Positions 9,919 to 18,969 of a DNA stretch of 64,000 bases are shown piece by piece (position 1 is the stretch's first letter; each line of letters opens with the position of its first letter). The DNA lies in the NCBI GenBank assembly GCA_017517805.1, contig JAFWYD010000061.1:1-64000 (forward strand). Reading direction: 5' to 3'. The notes beneath the pieces are model-generated. The model worked only from the letters and a program-made list of their open reading frames with translations, ran no database searches and was not told the origin of the DNA. The DNA comes from Akkermansia sp. (GTDB lineage Bacteria; Verrucomicrobiota; Verrucomicrobiia; Verrucomicrobiales; Akkermansiaceae). The translations under genes and the position numbers were made by a program.

Positions 9919-11103
9919 ATGGCAGGTCTCATCATAGCGCCCAAGGCGCGCATTTTTCATGGTCACGATTGGGTGTACGGCACTGAGGTGCGCACCGTTT
10001 TTGGTAATCCTCAGCCTGGTGATGTGGTGTTGCTTAAAGATCAGCGTGATCACTATCTCGGCTCTGCCATGTATAATCCTCATTCCCAGATTGTGGCGCG
10101 TCGTTTTTCCCGACGCAAGCAGGACCTCGACCGAGATTTCTTTGCCCGCCGCATTTCCCAGGCAGCTGTGCTGCGCGAGCGTTGGCTGCCGGGAGAGGAA
10201 ATGATGCGCCTGGTGTGGAGTGAGAGCGATGGCCTGCCCGGCCTTATTGTGGATCGCTACGCCGATGTACTCGTGGTGCAGACTCTCACCATGGCCATGT
10301 ACCAGCGCCTGGGGTTGATAAAAGATATCCTGGGAGATTTGTTCAATCCGCGCAGCATTATCGTGCGCAACGATTCTCCCATGCTGGTGGCAGAAGGGAT
10401 TGAACAGAAAACCTATGTGGCGCTGGGTGAGCAGCCGGAACCCTTTGTGGCTGAAGGCAGGGGAATCAAATTTATGGTTGACCTCGCCACCGGTCAGAAA
10501 ACCGGCCTGTATCTCGACCAGCTTCAGAATTACCAGGAGGTGGCCCGCCTGGCGCGTGGTCGCCGCGTGCTGGATTGCTTCTGCAACCAGGGCGGTTTTG
10601 CCCTGGCATGTGCCAAGGCTGGCGCTGCCAGCGTGACCGCTGTCGATATTTCGGAAGATGCCATTGCCTCGGTGCGCCAGAATGCTGCGCTGAATGGGGT
10701 GCAGGTAGAGGCGATTGCAGAAAACGCCTTCGATTTCCTGAAGCGCGAAAGCGATAAGGTGCGCAACGGGGCTGACCCGAAGTGGGACCTTATCATACTG
10801 GACCCTCCCAGCTTTACCCGCAATAAGAAGAGCCTGAATGGAGCCTTGCGCGGCTATAAGGAGATTCACCTGCGAGCCATGCAGATGCTGCCGGTGGGTG
10901 GTGTGCTTTCTACCTTCAGCTGCTCGCACCATATCAGCGCCAACTTATTCAAGCAGACCATCTGCGATGCTGCGGTAGATGGTCACTGCACCCTGCGCCA
11001 GACTCATGTGCACGGGCAGAGTCCGGACCACCCTGTGCTGCTGAATATCCCCGAAACGGAATACCTGAAGGGATTCAGTTTCGAAATGGTACCCGGAAGA
11101 TAA
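9919..11103 (+). CDS. rlmI: 23S rRNA (cytosine-5-)-methyltransferase, RlmI family
   Basis: A 394-residue class I SAM methyltransferase of the RlmI/YccW family, which methylates a 23S rRNA cytosine. It has an N-terminal PUA-like domain (about 1-75), a central EEHE-type region, and a Rossmann catalytic domain with motif I LDCFCNQGGFAL, acidic VDIS, and catalytic DPPSF. The conserved TFSCSHH segment near the C-terminus matches the family's cysteine motif. I chose ATG 9919 because ATG 9904 lies inside the -10 box and because MAGLIIAPKARIF aligns with the family start. It is divergent from nusA. Exact target base is inferred from family. Confidence 0.88.
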   Translation: MAGLIIAPKARIFHGHDWVYGTEVRTVFGNPQPGDVVLLKDQRDHYLGSAMYNPHSQIVARRFSRRKQDLDRDFFARRISQAAVLRERWLPGEEMMRLVWSESDGLPGLIVDRYADVLVVQTLTMAMYQRLGLIKDILGDLFNPRSIIVRNDSPMLVAEGIEQKTYVALGEQPEPFVAEGRGIKFMVDLATGQKTGLYLDQLQNYQEVARLARGRRVLDCFCNQGGFALACAKAGAASVTAVDISEDAIASVRQNAALNGVQVEAIAENAFDFLKRESDKVRNGADPKWDLIILDPPSFTRNKKSLNGALRGYKEIHLRAMQMLPVGGVLSTFSCSHHISANLFKQTICDAAVDGHCTLRQTHVHGQSPDHPVLLNIPETEYLKGFSFEMVPGR

Positions 11104-11112
11104 GGAAAAGCC

Positions 11113-11140
11113 TTGCAAAAACTCTGGTGTGTGCTACTCT
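11113..11140 (+). promoter_or_regulatory. Promoter of the deacetylase gene
   Basis: TTGCAA (11113-11118), 16 bp, TACTCT (11135-11140), then 9 bp to ATG 11150. The predicted leader is 0-3 nt. The site begins 9 bp after the rlmI stop codon. Confidence 0.55.
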
Positions 11141-11149
11141 TGATTCTGC

Positions 11150-13258
11150 ATGACACGGTACCAATCAGGGTTGCTTGTTCTTTCTCTGGCGCTGGTGGGC
11201 GGCGGCTTGCAAGCCCGGCAGCCTGAGGCTCCCGCGGCCGCAGTTTCTCAGCATCCGGCAGAAGCCGGGCAGGAGTCTGCCTCCCTGGTTTCTGTGCTGG
11301 GGTACGGCAGTTTTTCTGCAGCTGAAGGGATGCCCGGTATTACTGCTACCACCTTCCGGGCGCAGATGATGTATCTGAAGGAGCAGGGAATCACCCCGGT
11401 TACCTTGCAGCAATTCATCGACTGGCACCGCGGCGGTGCAGAGTTGCCGCAGCGTGCGGTACTGCTGACACTGGATGAAGCGGATATCACCGCTTATTCT
11501 GTGGCCTTCCCGGTATTGCAGGAGTTCGGGTTTCCCTTTGTGGTGTTTGCGGATGGTCGCAATTTCCAGGATAACGCCAGCTATCTCGACCGCCGCAAAT
11601 TGCAGGAAATGCGGCGTAGCGGTGCCAGTATAGGCAGCCGCAGTATGTCTCGCCCGCTTGCCTGCGATTGGCAGCTGGCCGCAGAGCGTGGCCCGGAGGC
11701 CGCCTTCAAGCTGGCTGAGCGTGAACTTGGCGTTTCTGCCCAGCGTATTACTTCTATTTTCGGAAGTTGCGATGCCTTTTCCTACCCCCGTGGCTATGCC
11801 AATGAAAACATGGTGGAGAATCTGGCGGTTTATGGGTATAGGGTGGCGTTCAGCCGCCAGGCGGGTAAAGTGCAGAAATCTACCCCGGCATATATGCTCA
11901 ACCGCAACATGGTTCAGGATATGCCAAGCTTTGCCAGAGCGGTCAATTTTACCGGAGCTGAGAATGATGAGCAAGTGCTGCAGAAGGTGCGTGATGTCGC
12001 CGCCTCCGGAATGCCCGTTTCCCAACCTCTGATTGTGGAATCTTCCCAGCATGCAGCGGCCTCTTTCCCTTCATTTATTGAAAATGCCGCTGCCGGGGAT
12101 GCCGTGCAACCCCAGTTGCCGCCCACCCTTGACCCTGTGTTGGAACAGCCGGCTCCTGCGCTCGCGGATAAACCGGTTCCTGTAGAGGAGGAACAGCCTG
12201 TCCCCGGCCTTAAGGACCCGGTTCTGGAGCCTCGCCCGGTGAGTGACCAGCCGGCTGCCGGTACCCTGGTGAAACGCACAGTAGGCGGCGATTGGGTGAC
12301 TCGCGAGTTCCCCAGACCTGTTGTGCCACGCGAGCAGACTCGTGTGGCCGTGCTCGGGTACCACGATTTCAGCAATACACGCCCCGTCAGCGAAATGTGT
12401 CTGCGCACGGCTGAGTTCTGCCAGCAGATGCAGTATATCAAGGATGCCGGCCTCACTGTCATCACGATGCAGGATTTCCAGGAGTGGCTCCTGGGCGACC
12501 GCTGCCTACCCGAGCGCTGCGTGCTCATCACGATTGACGATGGCTGGCGAAGCGTTTATACGGAGGCTTTCCCGGTGCTGAAGGCCTATGGTTATCCCTT
12601 TACGCTGTATCTGTATACTGATTTCATCAGCGGCAGGGGGCTTTCGATGTCGCAGGAGATGATTCGCGAGATGATGGCGGGCGGGGCTTCCATCGGCTCC
12701 CATTCAGCTTCTCATCCTTACCCGAGCGAGTGGAAGGCTCTTGCGCCCGATTCCCAGGAGCATGCAGCCTTCCTGCAGAAAGAACTCGTGCAGTCGGTCG
12801 CGTCACTCAAGGCAAAGTTTGGTAATTGCGCCACGTTCTGTTACCCGGGTGGTTTCCATACCCCCCAGATGCTGGAAACTCTCACGGCCCATGGCGTATC
12901 GCTCGCGTTCACGGTGCTCGAAAAGAAGGTGACGACTCTGGAAAATCCTTTGCTCGTGCATCGTTACATGGTTTTTGGTACCGACCCCCGCATTTTCAGA
13001 CGCGCGGTGAACTTTGATGATGTCGCTGGCGTGAAAACGACTGCCCAGGGAATTACCGAGGCGCGTGCCAGGGCCCAGGAGTTCTTCCCCTCTGCCTTCG
13101 AGAATCTCGGTGATACTGAACTTGAACCCTCTCTGGAACCTTCTTCTGCTGCACAGCTTCCCCCTCTGCCTGGCAGAAAATTGCAGCCTGAGCCTGCCAA
13201 GCCGGTTCTTGAGGATATTCCTGCCCCTGTCTATTCATCCCCCGAAGCAGGAAAATAA
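11150..13258 (+). CDS. Tandem polysaccharide deacetylase (NodB) protein
   Basis: A 702-residue exported protein with an N-terminal signal peptide and two NodB-like (carbohydrate esterase 4) domains, about residues 50-280 and 395-620, joined by a Pro/Val-rich linker. Domain 2 keeps the metal-binding signature: TIDDGW near residue 460 and HSASHP near 517, plus FCYPGG. Domain 1 is degenerate at the same places: LTLDEAD near 105 and SRSMSRP near 162, so both metal histidines are arginine. The family removes N- or O-acetyl groups from peptidoglycan, chitin or exopolysaccharide; the substrate is not readable. The copies share LGY..F, LPQRAVLLTLD/LPERCVLITID and AVNF motifs, indicating internal duplication. 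Confidence 0.85.
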   Translation: MTRYQSGLLVLSLALVGGGLQARQPEAPAAAVSQHPAEAGQESASLVSVLGYGSFSAAEGMPGITATTFRAQMMYLKEQGITPVTLQQFIDWHRGGAELPQRAVLLTLDEADITAYSVAFPVLQEFGFPFVVFADGRNFQDNASYLDRRKLQEMRRSGASIGSRSMSRPLACDWQLAAERGPEAAFKLAERELGVSAQRITSIFGSCDAFSYPRGYANENMVENLAVYGYRVAFSRQAGKVQKSTPAYMLNRNMVQDMPSFARAVNFTGAENDEQVLQKVRDVAASGMPVSQPLIVESSQHAAASFPSFIENAAAGDAVQPQLPPTLDPVLEQPAPALADKPVPVEEEQPVPGLKDPVLEPRPVSDQPAAGTLVKRTVGGDWVTREFPRPVVPREQTRVAVLGYHDFSNTRPVSEMCLRTAEFCQQMQYIKDAGLTVITMQDFQEWLLGDRCLPERCVLITIDDGWRSVYTEAFPVLKAYGYPFTLYLYTDFISGRGLSMSQEMIREMMAGGASIGSHSASHPYPSEWKALAPDSQEHAAFLQKELVQSVASLKAKFGNCATFCYPGGFHTPQMLETLTAHGVSLAFTVLEKKVTTLENPLLVHRYMVFGTDPRIFRRAVNFDDVAGVKTTAQGITEARARAQEFFPSAFENLGDTELEPSLEPSSAAQLPPLPGRKLQPEPAKPVLEDIPAPVYSSPEAGK

Positions 13259-13334
13259 AAAAAGTTGAAAACTTCAAATAAAACAACCGTGTAGATGCGC
13301 TTAGTTCATGAACAGGCACAACCCCCTGTGACCC

Positions 13335-13541
13335 ATGACCATGAACAAGAACTTCTACAAAATGTTACTGATATCAGCAGGGGCACTCCTCTGCCTCTCG
13401 AGTTGCGAGCATCTGGCACTTCATCTGAGCCATGTTCACCATAGCGCCATGGCGTGCCATGCACCGCATCGCCCGGTCGTTCATCACTACCATGCGCACC
13501 GCCCGGTGGTGCACCGCGCACATGTTCACCATTGCCATTGA
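13335..13541 (+). CDS. Small histidine-rich lipoprotein
   Basis: A 68-residue protein with a signal peptide ending in a lipobox (LSSC), then a mature part of about 45 residues with roughly 15 histidines (HVHHS, HRPVVHHYHAHRPVVHRAHVHH). This predicts an outer-membrane or periplasmic metal-binding lipoprotein (Zn, Ni or Cu). Start could be ATG 13335 or 13341. It ends 26 bp before a strong bidirectional terminator. No family recognised; two unrelated His-rich proteins lie at 18970 and 19418. Confidence 0.65.
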   Translation: MTMNKNFYKMLLISAGALLCLSSCEHLALHLSHVHHSAMACHAPHRPVVHHYHAHRPVVHRAHVHHCH

Positions 13542-13566
13542 GTAGTGTGCGTGTGCCGGGCATCAG

Positions 13567-13600
13567 AAAAGCCGCTTTCCCAGGGAGGAAAGCGGCTTTT
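13567..13600. terminator. Bidirectional terminator
   Basis: AAAAGCCGCTTTCC (13567-13580) and GGAAAGCGGCTTTT (13587-13600) form a 14-bp stem with a 6-nt loop and A/T tracts on both sides. It separates the converging His-rich lipoprotein gene and gpmI and can serve both. Confidence 0.92.
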
Positions 13601-13623
13601 GAAATACTGGCAGGCAAAGCGGG

Positions 13624-15156
13624 TTACTTCACCAGGCTGTGGCCGGTCATCTCAGCCGGCTGCTCGATACCGAGCAGGTGCAGCAGCGTGGGGGAGATAT
13701 CTGCCAGGATACCATCGCTCAGGGTGATGGAGTCCTGGTCCGGGCCGCAGTAGATGAGGTCCACCAGGTTGGTGGTGTGGGCGGTGTTGGGCGAGCCATC
13801 CGGGTTGAGCATGTTCTCGCAGTTACCGTGGTCGGCGCAGATAAGGCAGCAGCCGCCAAGCTCGAGAATCCTGTTCACACTCTTTTCCAGCGCAGCATCC
13901 ACAGCCTCGCAGGCTGCAATACCAGCTTCGAGGTAGCCGGTGTGGCCCACCATATCGGGGTTGGCAAAGTTCATGATGGCGATGTCGTAGTTGCCGATGG
14001 CTTCCACGAACTTATCGGCCACTTCGCCCACACTCATCTGGGGTTTCAGGTCGTAGGTAGCCACTTCGCGGGGAGAGGGCACCAGAATACGGTCCTCCCC
14101 CTCGAACTGGGTTTCCACGCCACCATTGAAGAAGAAGGTCACATGGGCATACTTCTCGGTTTCTGCAATGCGGAGCTGCTTGAGCCCGGCCTTGGCGATG
14201 ACTTCACCCAGGATGTTGGAGAGCTGCTCCTGCTCGAACACAATCGGAGTCGGGTAGCAGGCCTCGTATTCGGACATGGTTACATAGTGAACCTTAGGCT
14301 GCACGGTGCGGTCGAAACCATCGAAGTCCTCGTAGATGAAGGCGCGGGAAAGCTCGCGGGCACGGTCGGCGCGGAAATTGAAGAAGTACACCACATCGCC
14401 ATCGCGCACGCGCTGCTGGTCGGCTTCTACGAATACGGCAGGCTTCATGAACTCATCTGTCACGCCGTCCTCGTAGCTCTTGCGGGCGTAGTCGGCGGGG
14501 GCGCAGGTGCAGGATTCACCCTTGCCCAGCACGATGGCATCCCAGCCAATCTGCACACGGTCCCAGCGCTTGTCGCGGTCCATGGCGTAGAATCGGCCTA
14601 CCACGGTGGCAATCCTGGCACCGTAGGGAGCCACGGCATTTTCCAGCTGCTGCAGGAAACCGGCACCACTCTTCGGGTCGGTGTCTCGGCCGTCCATGAT
14701 GGCGTGGATGAAGATATCTTTCACGCCGGCTTCTGCGGCAATCTTCACCAGACCGATGAGGTGGTCGATGTGGGAGTGCACACCGCCATCCGACACCAGG
14801 CCCATGAGGTGAAGGCGGCTGGCGGCTGCTTTGGCATAAGCATCCACAATCACCGGGTTCTTAGCCAGCGAGCCATCGTTGATGGCATTGGTGATGCGGC
14901 AGAGATCCTGGAACACCACGCGGCCGGCTCCCAGATTCAGGTGGCCCACCTCGGAGTTGCCCATCTGCCCATCGGGCAGCCCCACATCCTGGCCGGAGGC
15001 ACCCAGCATCATGTGCGGGCAGGTGGCCAGCAGTTTGTCGGTGAAAGGAGTCTTGGCGAGAACGGTAGCATCGCCTGTCTGATTTGCGGCTTCCGGGCCC
15101 TGCGGGTTGCGGCCCCAGCCATCGCGGATGATAAGTACTACAGGTTTATTTGCCAT
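13624..15156 (-). CDS. gpmI: 2,3-bisphosphoglycerate-independent phosphoglycerate mutase
   Basis: A 510-residue manganese-dependent glycolytic enzyme converting 3-phosphoglycerate to 2-phosphoglycerate. The alkaline-phosphatase-like fold shows metal ligand D12 (IIRDGWG), the phosphoserine S68 (GNSEVGH), and late motifs FANPDMVGHTG and CADHGNCE. Full length for the family. The start codon is only 6 bp after a predicted -10 box (15163-15168), so its mRNA is probably leaderless. Confidence 0.97.
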   Translation of the reverse strand: MANKPVVLIIRDGWGRNPQGPEAANQTGDATVLAKTPFTDKLLATCPHMMLGASGQDVGLPDGQMGNSEVGHLNLGAGRVVFQDLCRITNAINDGSLAKNPVIVDAYAKAAASRLHLMGLVSDGGVHSHIDHLIGLVKIAAEAGVKDIFIHAIMDGRDTDPKSGAGFLQQLENAVAPYGARIATVVGRFYAMDRDKRWDRVQIGWDAIVLGKGESCTCAPADYARKSYEDGVTDEFMKPAVFVEADQQRVRDGDVVYFFNFRADRARELSRAFIYEDFDGFDRTVQPKVHYVTMSEYEACYPTPIVFEQEQLSNILGEVIAKAGLKQLRIAETEKYAHVTFFFNGGVETQFEGEDRILVPSPREVATYDLKPQMSVGEVADKFVEAIGNYDIAIMNFANPDMVGHTGYLEAGIAACEAVDAALEKSVNRILELGGCCLICADHGNCENMLNPDGSPNTAHTTNLVDLIYCGPDQDSITLSDGILADISPTLLHLLGIEQPAEMTGHSLVK

Positions 15157-15162
15157 GCGCGT

Positions 15163-15191
15163 ATTTTAGCATCTTTCTAATCGGTTGTGAA
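15163..15191 (-). promoter_or_regulatory. Promoter of gpmI
   Basis: On the minus strand TTCACA (15186-15191), 17 bp, TAAAAT (15163-15168), 6 bp, ATG. The spacing puts transcription start on or beside the A of the start codon. Confidence 0.7.
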
Positions 15192-15255
15192 GCTAAATCA
15201 TGCAGATGTACCCGGGAAAAAGCTCATGCGCACGATAAATTGACGCATTGTTCGC

Positions 15256-15283
15256 TTGCCCGTGCGGGGCGATGTGGTAGAAT
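15256..15283 (+). promoter_or_regulatory. Promoter of the oppABC operon
   Basis: TTGCCC (15256-15261), 16 bp, TAGAAT (15278-15283), then 7 bp to the GTG at 15291. A TTGACG at 15240-15245 is too far from the -10 box (32 bp) to serve. Confidence 0.5.
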
Positions 15284-15290
15284 AGGGCGC

Positions 15291-16910
15291 GTGAAAATGC
15301 TGCCGTCCATCTGCGTTACCATAGTCGCCATGCTGCTGACTGGCTGTGGGGATGCTCGCAGTTCGGCAGAGAAGGCAGCGGAGCAGGGGGTCCTCATCGT
15401 CGGCAATAATCAGGAGCCGCTCAGCCTTGACCCTCATAAAGCTACCGCCGTGGCTGATGGTAAGATTATTGCGGCCTTGCTGGAAGGACTGGTGCGCCCG
15501 GATGCGCAGGATGAAACGCGCATCCTCCCTGGCATGGCCGAGCGGTGGGAGCACAACGCCGATGCTACGGAATGGACATTCCACCTGCGCGATGCCCAGT
15601 GGAGCGATGGTCAACCCGTTACCGCGCAAGATTTTGTATATGCTTACAAACGCTTGCTGCATCCTCAGTTCGGTGGTAAGTATGCCGAGATGCTTTACCC
15701 TCTGAAGAATGCTGAAGCGTACAATCGCGGCCAGTGCAGCTGGGAAGAAGTGGGCGTATGCGCGCCGGATGCCCGGACGCTGAAGCTGCAGCTGGCCGGT
15801 CCCACGCCGCACTTGCTGCACCTGCTGCTGCATTTCACCTGGAGCCCGGTACCGGCACACGCGGTAGAAGCCCACGGGGGCATGCTCGACCGCCGCAGTT
15901 TGTGGAGCCGCGTGGGCAACTGGGTGGGCAATGGTGCCTATGTGCTGGAATCGCACCATTTCAACGATTACCTGTTTGCTGCGGCCAACCCGCGCTATTG
16001 GCGGGCCGGCGAGGTGCGCAACCGGGGTATCCGCTTCCTGCCCATTGTGAACGGCTACACCGAAACCCGTATGTTCATGGATGGCAAGCTGCACATCACC
16101 AACAATGTGCCGCCGGAGCTCCTCAGCGTGGCCCGGCGCCGCTGCCCGGCTGCCTACTGCCAGGACCCTTATTACTGCACGATTTTCTACCGCCTGAATA
16201 CCGCACGCCCCCCGCTCGATGATGTGCGTGTGCGCCGCGCGCTTTCGCTGGCTGTTGACCGGGATTCTCTGGTCAACGATGTCGTCCGGGGTGCCGGTCG
16301 GCCTGCTACTACGTTCACGCCGCCAGGTGCCGGTTATGCTGTGGAAAACGCGGTTGCTTACAAGAGGCATCTGGAGGCAGAGCAGGCCCGCAGCCTGCTC
16401 GCAGAGGCTGGCTATCCGGCAGGCAGGGGCTTCCCCACGCTGGAAATCATGACCACCAGCCGGGATGTGCAGCGCGTGATGGCTGAAACCATCCAGGCTA
16501 TGTGGCAGAAGGAACTGGGTATCCATGTCGAGATTCGCGCCTGCGAATGGACTGCCTACAAGGCCGCCCAGCAGAACGGTGATTACGATATATCCTCCTC
16601 CTCCTGGAGTGGCGATTTTCTGGACCCGGCCACTTTTGTTGAACTCTGGCGCAGCGGTGGCGGCAATAACTGCACCGGCTGGGGAAGCCAGGAATGCGAT
16701 GCTTCCCTGGCAGCAGCGCGCAATAGTCGCTCCGCAGAAGAGCGCCGCACTCACCTTCGCGAAGCAGAGCAGATCATGCTCGAAGCTCAGCCTGTCATCC
16801 CGCTCTACTGGAGCGAGCGTACCTATCTCAAATCTCCCCTCGTGAGCGGCTGGTATCCGCTCTTGCTCGATAATCATCCGCTCGATGCCGTGCAAGTGAC
16901 TCCAAGATAG
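15291..16910 (+). CDS. oppA: Peptide ABC transporter substrate-binding lipoprotein
   Basis: A family 5 solute-binding protein of 539 residues that captures oligopeptides in the periplasm. The signal peptide ends in a lipobox (LLTGC, C19). Family marks include EPLSLDPHKATAVADGKI, LPGMAERWEHNADATEWTF, LRDAQWSDGQPVTAQDFVYAY and RRALSLAVDRDSL. The start is GTG 15291 (or ATG 15297): the longer upstream frame has no signal peptide and overlaps gpmI. It is followed by the two permease genes with a 1-bp gap. Confidence 0.92.
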   Translation: MKMLPSICVTIVAMLLTGCGDARSSAEKAAEQGVLIVGNNQEPLSLDPHKATAVADGKIIAALLEGLVRPDAQDETRILPGMAERWEHNADATEWTFHLRDAQWSDGQPVTAQDFVYAYKRLLHPQFGGKYAEMLYPLKNAEAYNRGQCSWEEVGVCAPDARTLKLQLAGPTPHLLHLLLHFTWSPVPAHAVEAHGGMLDRRSLWSRVGNWVGNGAYVLESHHFNDYLFAAANPRYWRAGEVRNRGIRFLPIVNGYTETRMFMDGKLHITNNVPPELLSVARRRCPAAYCQDPYYCTIFYRLNTARPPLDDVRVRRALSLAVDRDSLVNDVVRGAGRPATTFTPPGAGYAVENAVAYKRHLEAEQARSLLAEAGYPAGRGFPTLEIMTTSRDVQRVMAETIQAMWQKELGIHVEIRACEWTAYKAAQQNGDYDISSSSWSGDFLDPATFVELWRSGGGNNCTGWGSQECDASLAAARNSRSAEERRTHLREAEQIMLEAQPVIPLYWSERTYLKSPLVSGWYPLLLDNHPLDAVQVTPR

Positions 16911-16911
16911 A

Positions 16912-17841
16912 ATGTTCAGACTCCTTTTCAAACGACTCGGGCAGGGTGTCCTCGTGATTTTTGTGCTCCAGACCATCACGTTCTTTCTGGTGCGCCTGCT
17001 GCCGGGCAATCCCTTCCTGGGTGAGCGCAAACTGCCCGGGCATATTATGGCTCAGCTCAACTCGCTATACGGACTGGACCAGAGCCCGTTGCTGCAATAT
17101 CTGAACTACTGGAAAGGAATCCTCTGCCACGGGGATTTCGGCCCATCGCTCGTGCGGGAAGGGGTGCAGGTGAGTGATATCATTGCACAGGCCTTTCCGG
17201 TATCGCTCTGGCTTGGTGTGCTGGGCATGGGGATAGCCATCGTGCTGGGTATCCCGGCTGGTATGCTGGCGGCCTATTGGCGCAACCGCTGGCCGGATTC
17301 TCTCTTCATGCTGCTGGCCATGGCTGGTATCTGCATTCCTGCCTTTGTGATAGCGCCGCTGTTCGGGCTATCTCTGGGTATGAGCGTGCCTGGGCTCAGC
17401 GTGGCCGGGTGGGATGACCCCCTTTGCGTTGTTCTGCCGGCGCTCACGCTGGGGCTCATCAATGCGGCGTATATTGCCCGCCTTACGCGCGGCGGCATGG
17501 TCGAGGTACTTACTGCTGATTTCATCCGCACCGCCCGGGCCAAGGGGGTGCGGGCTGGTCGCCTGCTGTTTGTGCATGCTTTGCGAAGCGGGCTGCTGCC
17601 GGCTGTGTCGTACCTGGGGCCTGCATTTGCTGCGCTCATTACCGGTTCCTTCGTGGTGGAGACCTGTTTCCAGGTGCCGGGCATGGGGTTGCATTTTGTG
17701 AATGCTACCACCGACCGTGATTACTTCCTTATCCAGGGCCTGGTCTTCTGCTATGGTGTACTCATCGTAATCGCCAACCTGGTGGTTGACCTCGTGCTGG
17801 TTGCTCTCAATCCGCGACTGCGCTCCCAGGGTACTGCCTGA
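16912..17841 (+). CDS. oppB: Oligopeptide ABC transporter permease OppB
   Basis: A 309-residue inner-membrane permease with about six TM helices, N-terminal MFRLLFKRLGQGVLVIFVLQT, and the cytoplasmic EAA-type coupling loop FIRTARAKGVRAGRLLFVHA. It pairs with OppC to form the channel. It starts 1 bp after oppA. Confidence 0.93.
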   Translation: MFRLLFKRLGQGVLVIFVLQTITFFLVRLLPGNPFLGERKLPGHIMAQLNSLYGLDQSPLLQYLNYWKGILCHGDFGPSLVREGVQVSDIIAQAFPVSLWLGVLGMGIAIVLGIPAGMLAAYWRNRWPDSLFMLLAMAGICIPAFVIAPLFGLSLGMSVPGLSVAGWDDPLCVVLPALTLGLINAAYIARLTRGGMVEVLTADFIRTARAKGVRAGRLLFVHALRSGLLPAVSYLGPAFAALITGSFVVETCFQVPGMGLHFVNATTDRDYFLIQGLVFCYGVLIVIANLVVDLVLVALNPRLRSQGTA

Positions 17842-17857
17842 TTCATCTCCCCCCGCC

Positions 17858-18799
17858 ATGAAGAAAAACTACGAACAAGGGAACTCGCTCTGGAAGGATG
17901 CACGCCTGCGTCTCATGCGCAACCGCGCTGCTATGGCCGCGCTCATCTTCCTGCTGCTCATGGTGCTGGCCTGTTTCGTGCTGCCGCTCTTCCCTTGCAT
18001 AGCCAATCCGAATGCCACCAACCTGGCCGCTATTGCCGCCGATTGCAGCTGGGCTCACCCTTTCGGTACCGACCAACTGGGGCGTGACCTCCTGGCGCGC
18101 GTCCTTTATGGCGGGCGAATTTCGCTGCTGGTGGGGCTCGTGGCCACAGCTGTTTCCTTTGTCATCGGCCTTTCTTACGGTCTTGTCTCCGGTTATGTCG
18201 GCGGACCGACAGATGCGTTCATGATGCGCACGGTCGATGTGCTTTTTGCGCTGCCCTTCATCGTGCTGGTGATTGTCTTTTCTCTGAGTATCGAAGAACC
18301 CAGTCGCGAACTCACCAATTGGGTAGTGGCGCACACCGGCTGGAGCCGCGAAAGTGTGGCCCCCATCCTCGGGCTTGTGCCGCTCTTCATCGCCATCGGA
18401 GCCCTGGGGTGGTTGACTCTGGCGCGTATCGTGCGCACCCAGACTCTCGAAATCAAATCGCAGGAATATGTGCTGGCTGCCCGCTCCCTGGGGCTGGGGC
18501 ACCTCCGCATCCTGTTCTGCCACATTGCGCCCAATCTGCTGGGTACCGTCGTGGTCTATACCACGCTCGCCGTTCCCGGTATCATGCTGACTGAGAGCAC
18601 GCTCTCCTTCATCGGGCTCGGGGTGCGCGCCCCTAATTCCTCCTGGGGTACCCTTATCAAGGAAGGTGCAGACCGCATGGAGGCGACCCCTGAACTCCTC
18701 TTTTTCCCGGCTCTTTTCTTCTGCCTTACGCTACTTGCCCTCAATTTTCTTGGCGATGGCCTCCGCGATGCTCTGGACCCTAAATCAGCAAAGGGTTGA
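17858..18799 (+). CDS. oppC: Oligopeptide ABC transporter permease OppC
   Basis: A 313-residue permease with N-terminal OppC_N region (LWKDARLRLMRNRAAMAAL), HPFGTDQLGRD motif and EAA loop YVLAARSLGLGHLRILFCH. I start at ATG 17858 (MKKNYEQ); the longer frame overlaps oppB. No oppD or oppF ATPase follows, as the next gene encodes a His-rich protein, so the ATPases must be elsewhere or shared. Confidence 0.92.
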   Translation: MKKNYEQGNSLWKDARLRLMRNRAAMAALIFLLLMVLACFVLPLFPCIANPNATNLAAIAADCSWAHPFGTDQLGRDLLARVLYGGRISLLVGLVATAVSFVIGLSYGLVSGYVGGPTDAFMMRTVDVLFALPFIVLVIVFSLSIEEPSRELTNWVVAHTGWSRESVAPILGLVPLFIAIGALGWLTLARIVRTQTLEIKSQEYVLAARSLGLGHLRILFCHIAPNLLGTVVVYTTLAVPGIMLTESTLSFIGLGVRAPNSSWGTLIKEGADRMEATPELLFFPALFFCLTLLALNFLGDGLRDALDPKSAKG

Positions 18800-18912
18800 T
18801 GTTGGTCCTCTTTCTTCAGATTCCTTTGTTTGAGTACGGACTCATTTATTAATTCATTAATTTGTTATTTTTTACTGTACATCAGTAGAAAAATACGATA
18901 GTATCCCGTCAC

Positions 18913-18941
18913 CGGGAGGGGATAATGGTTAGACCCTCCCG
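18913..18941 (+). terminator. Inverted repeat after oppC
   Basis: CGGGAGGG (18913-18920) and CCCTCCCG (18934-18941) form an 8-bp stem with a 13-nt loop followed by ATTTTAA. Probable terminator of the oppABC transcript, just upstream of the next promoter. Confidence 0.6.
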
Positions 18942-18953
18942 ATTTTAACGTCC

Positions 18954-18959
18954 TATAAT
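18954..18959 (+). promoter_or_regulatory. -10 box of the HPGRPG-repeat gene
   Basis: Perfect TATAAT, 10 bp before ATG 18970. The -35 is weak (TTAGAC at 18929-18934, 19-bp spacing). Confidence 0.5.
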
Positions 18960-18969
18960 CCTAAATTAC

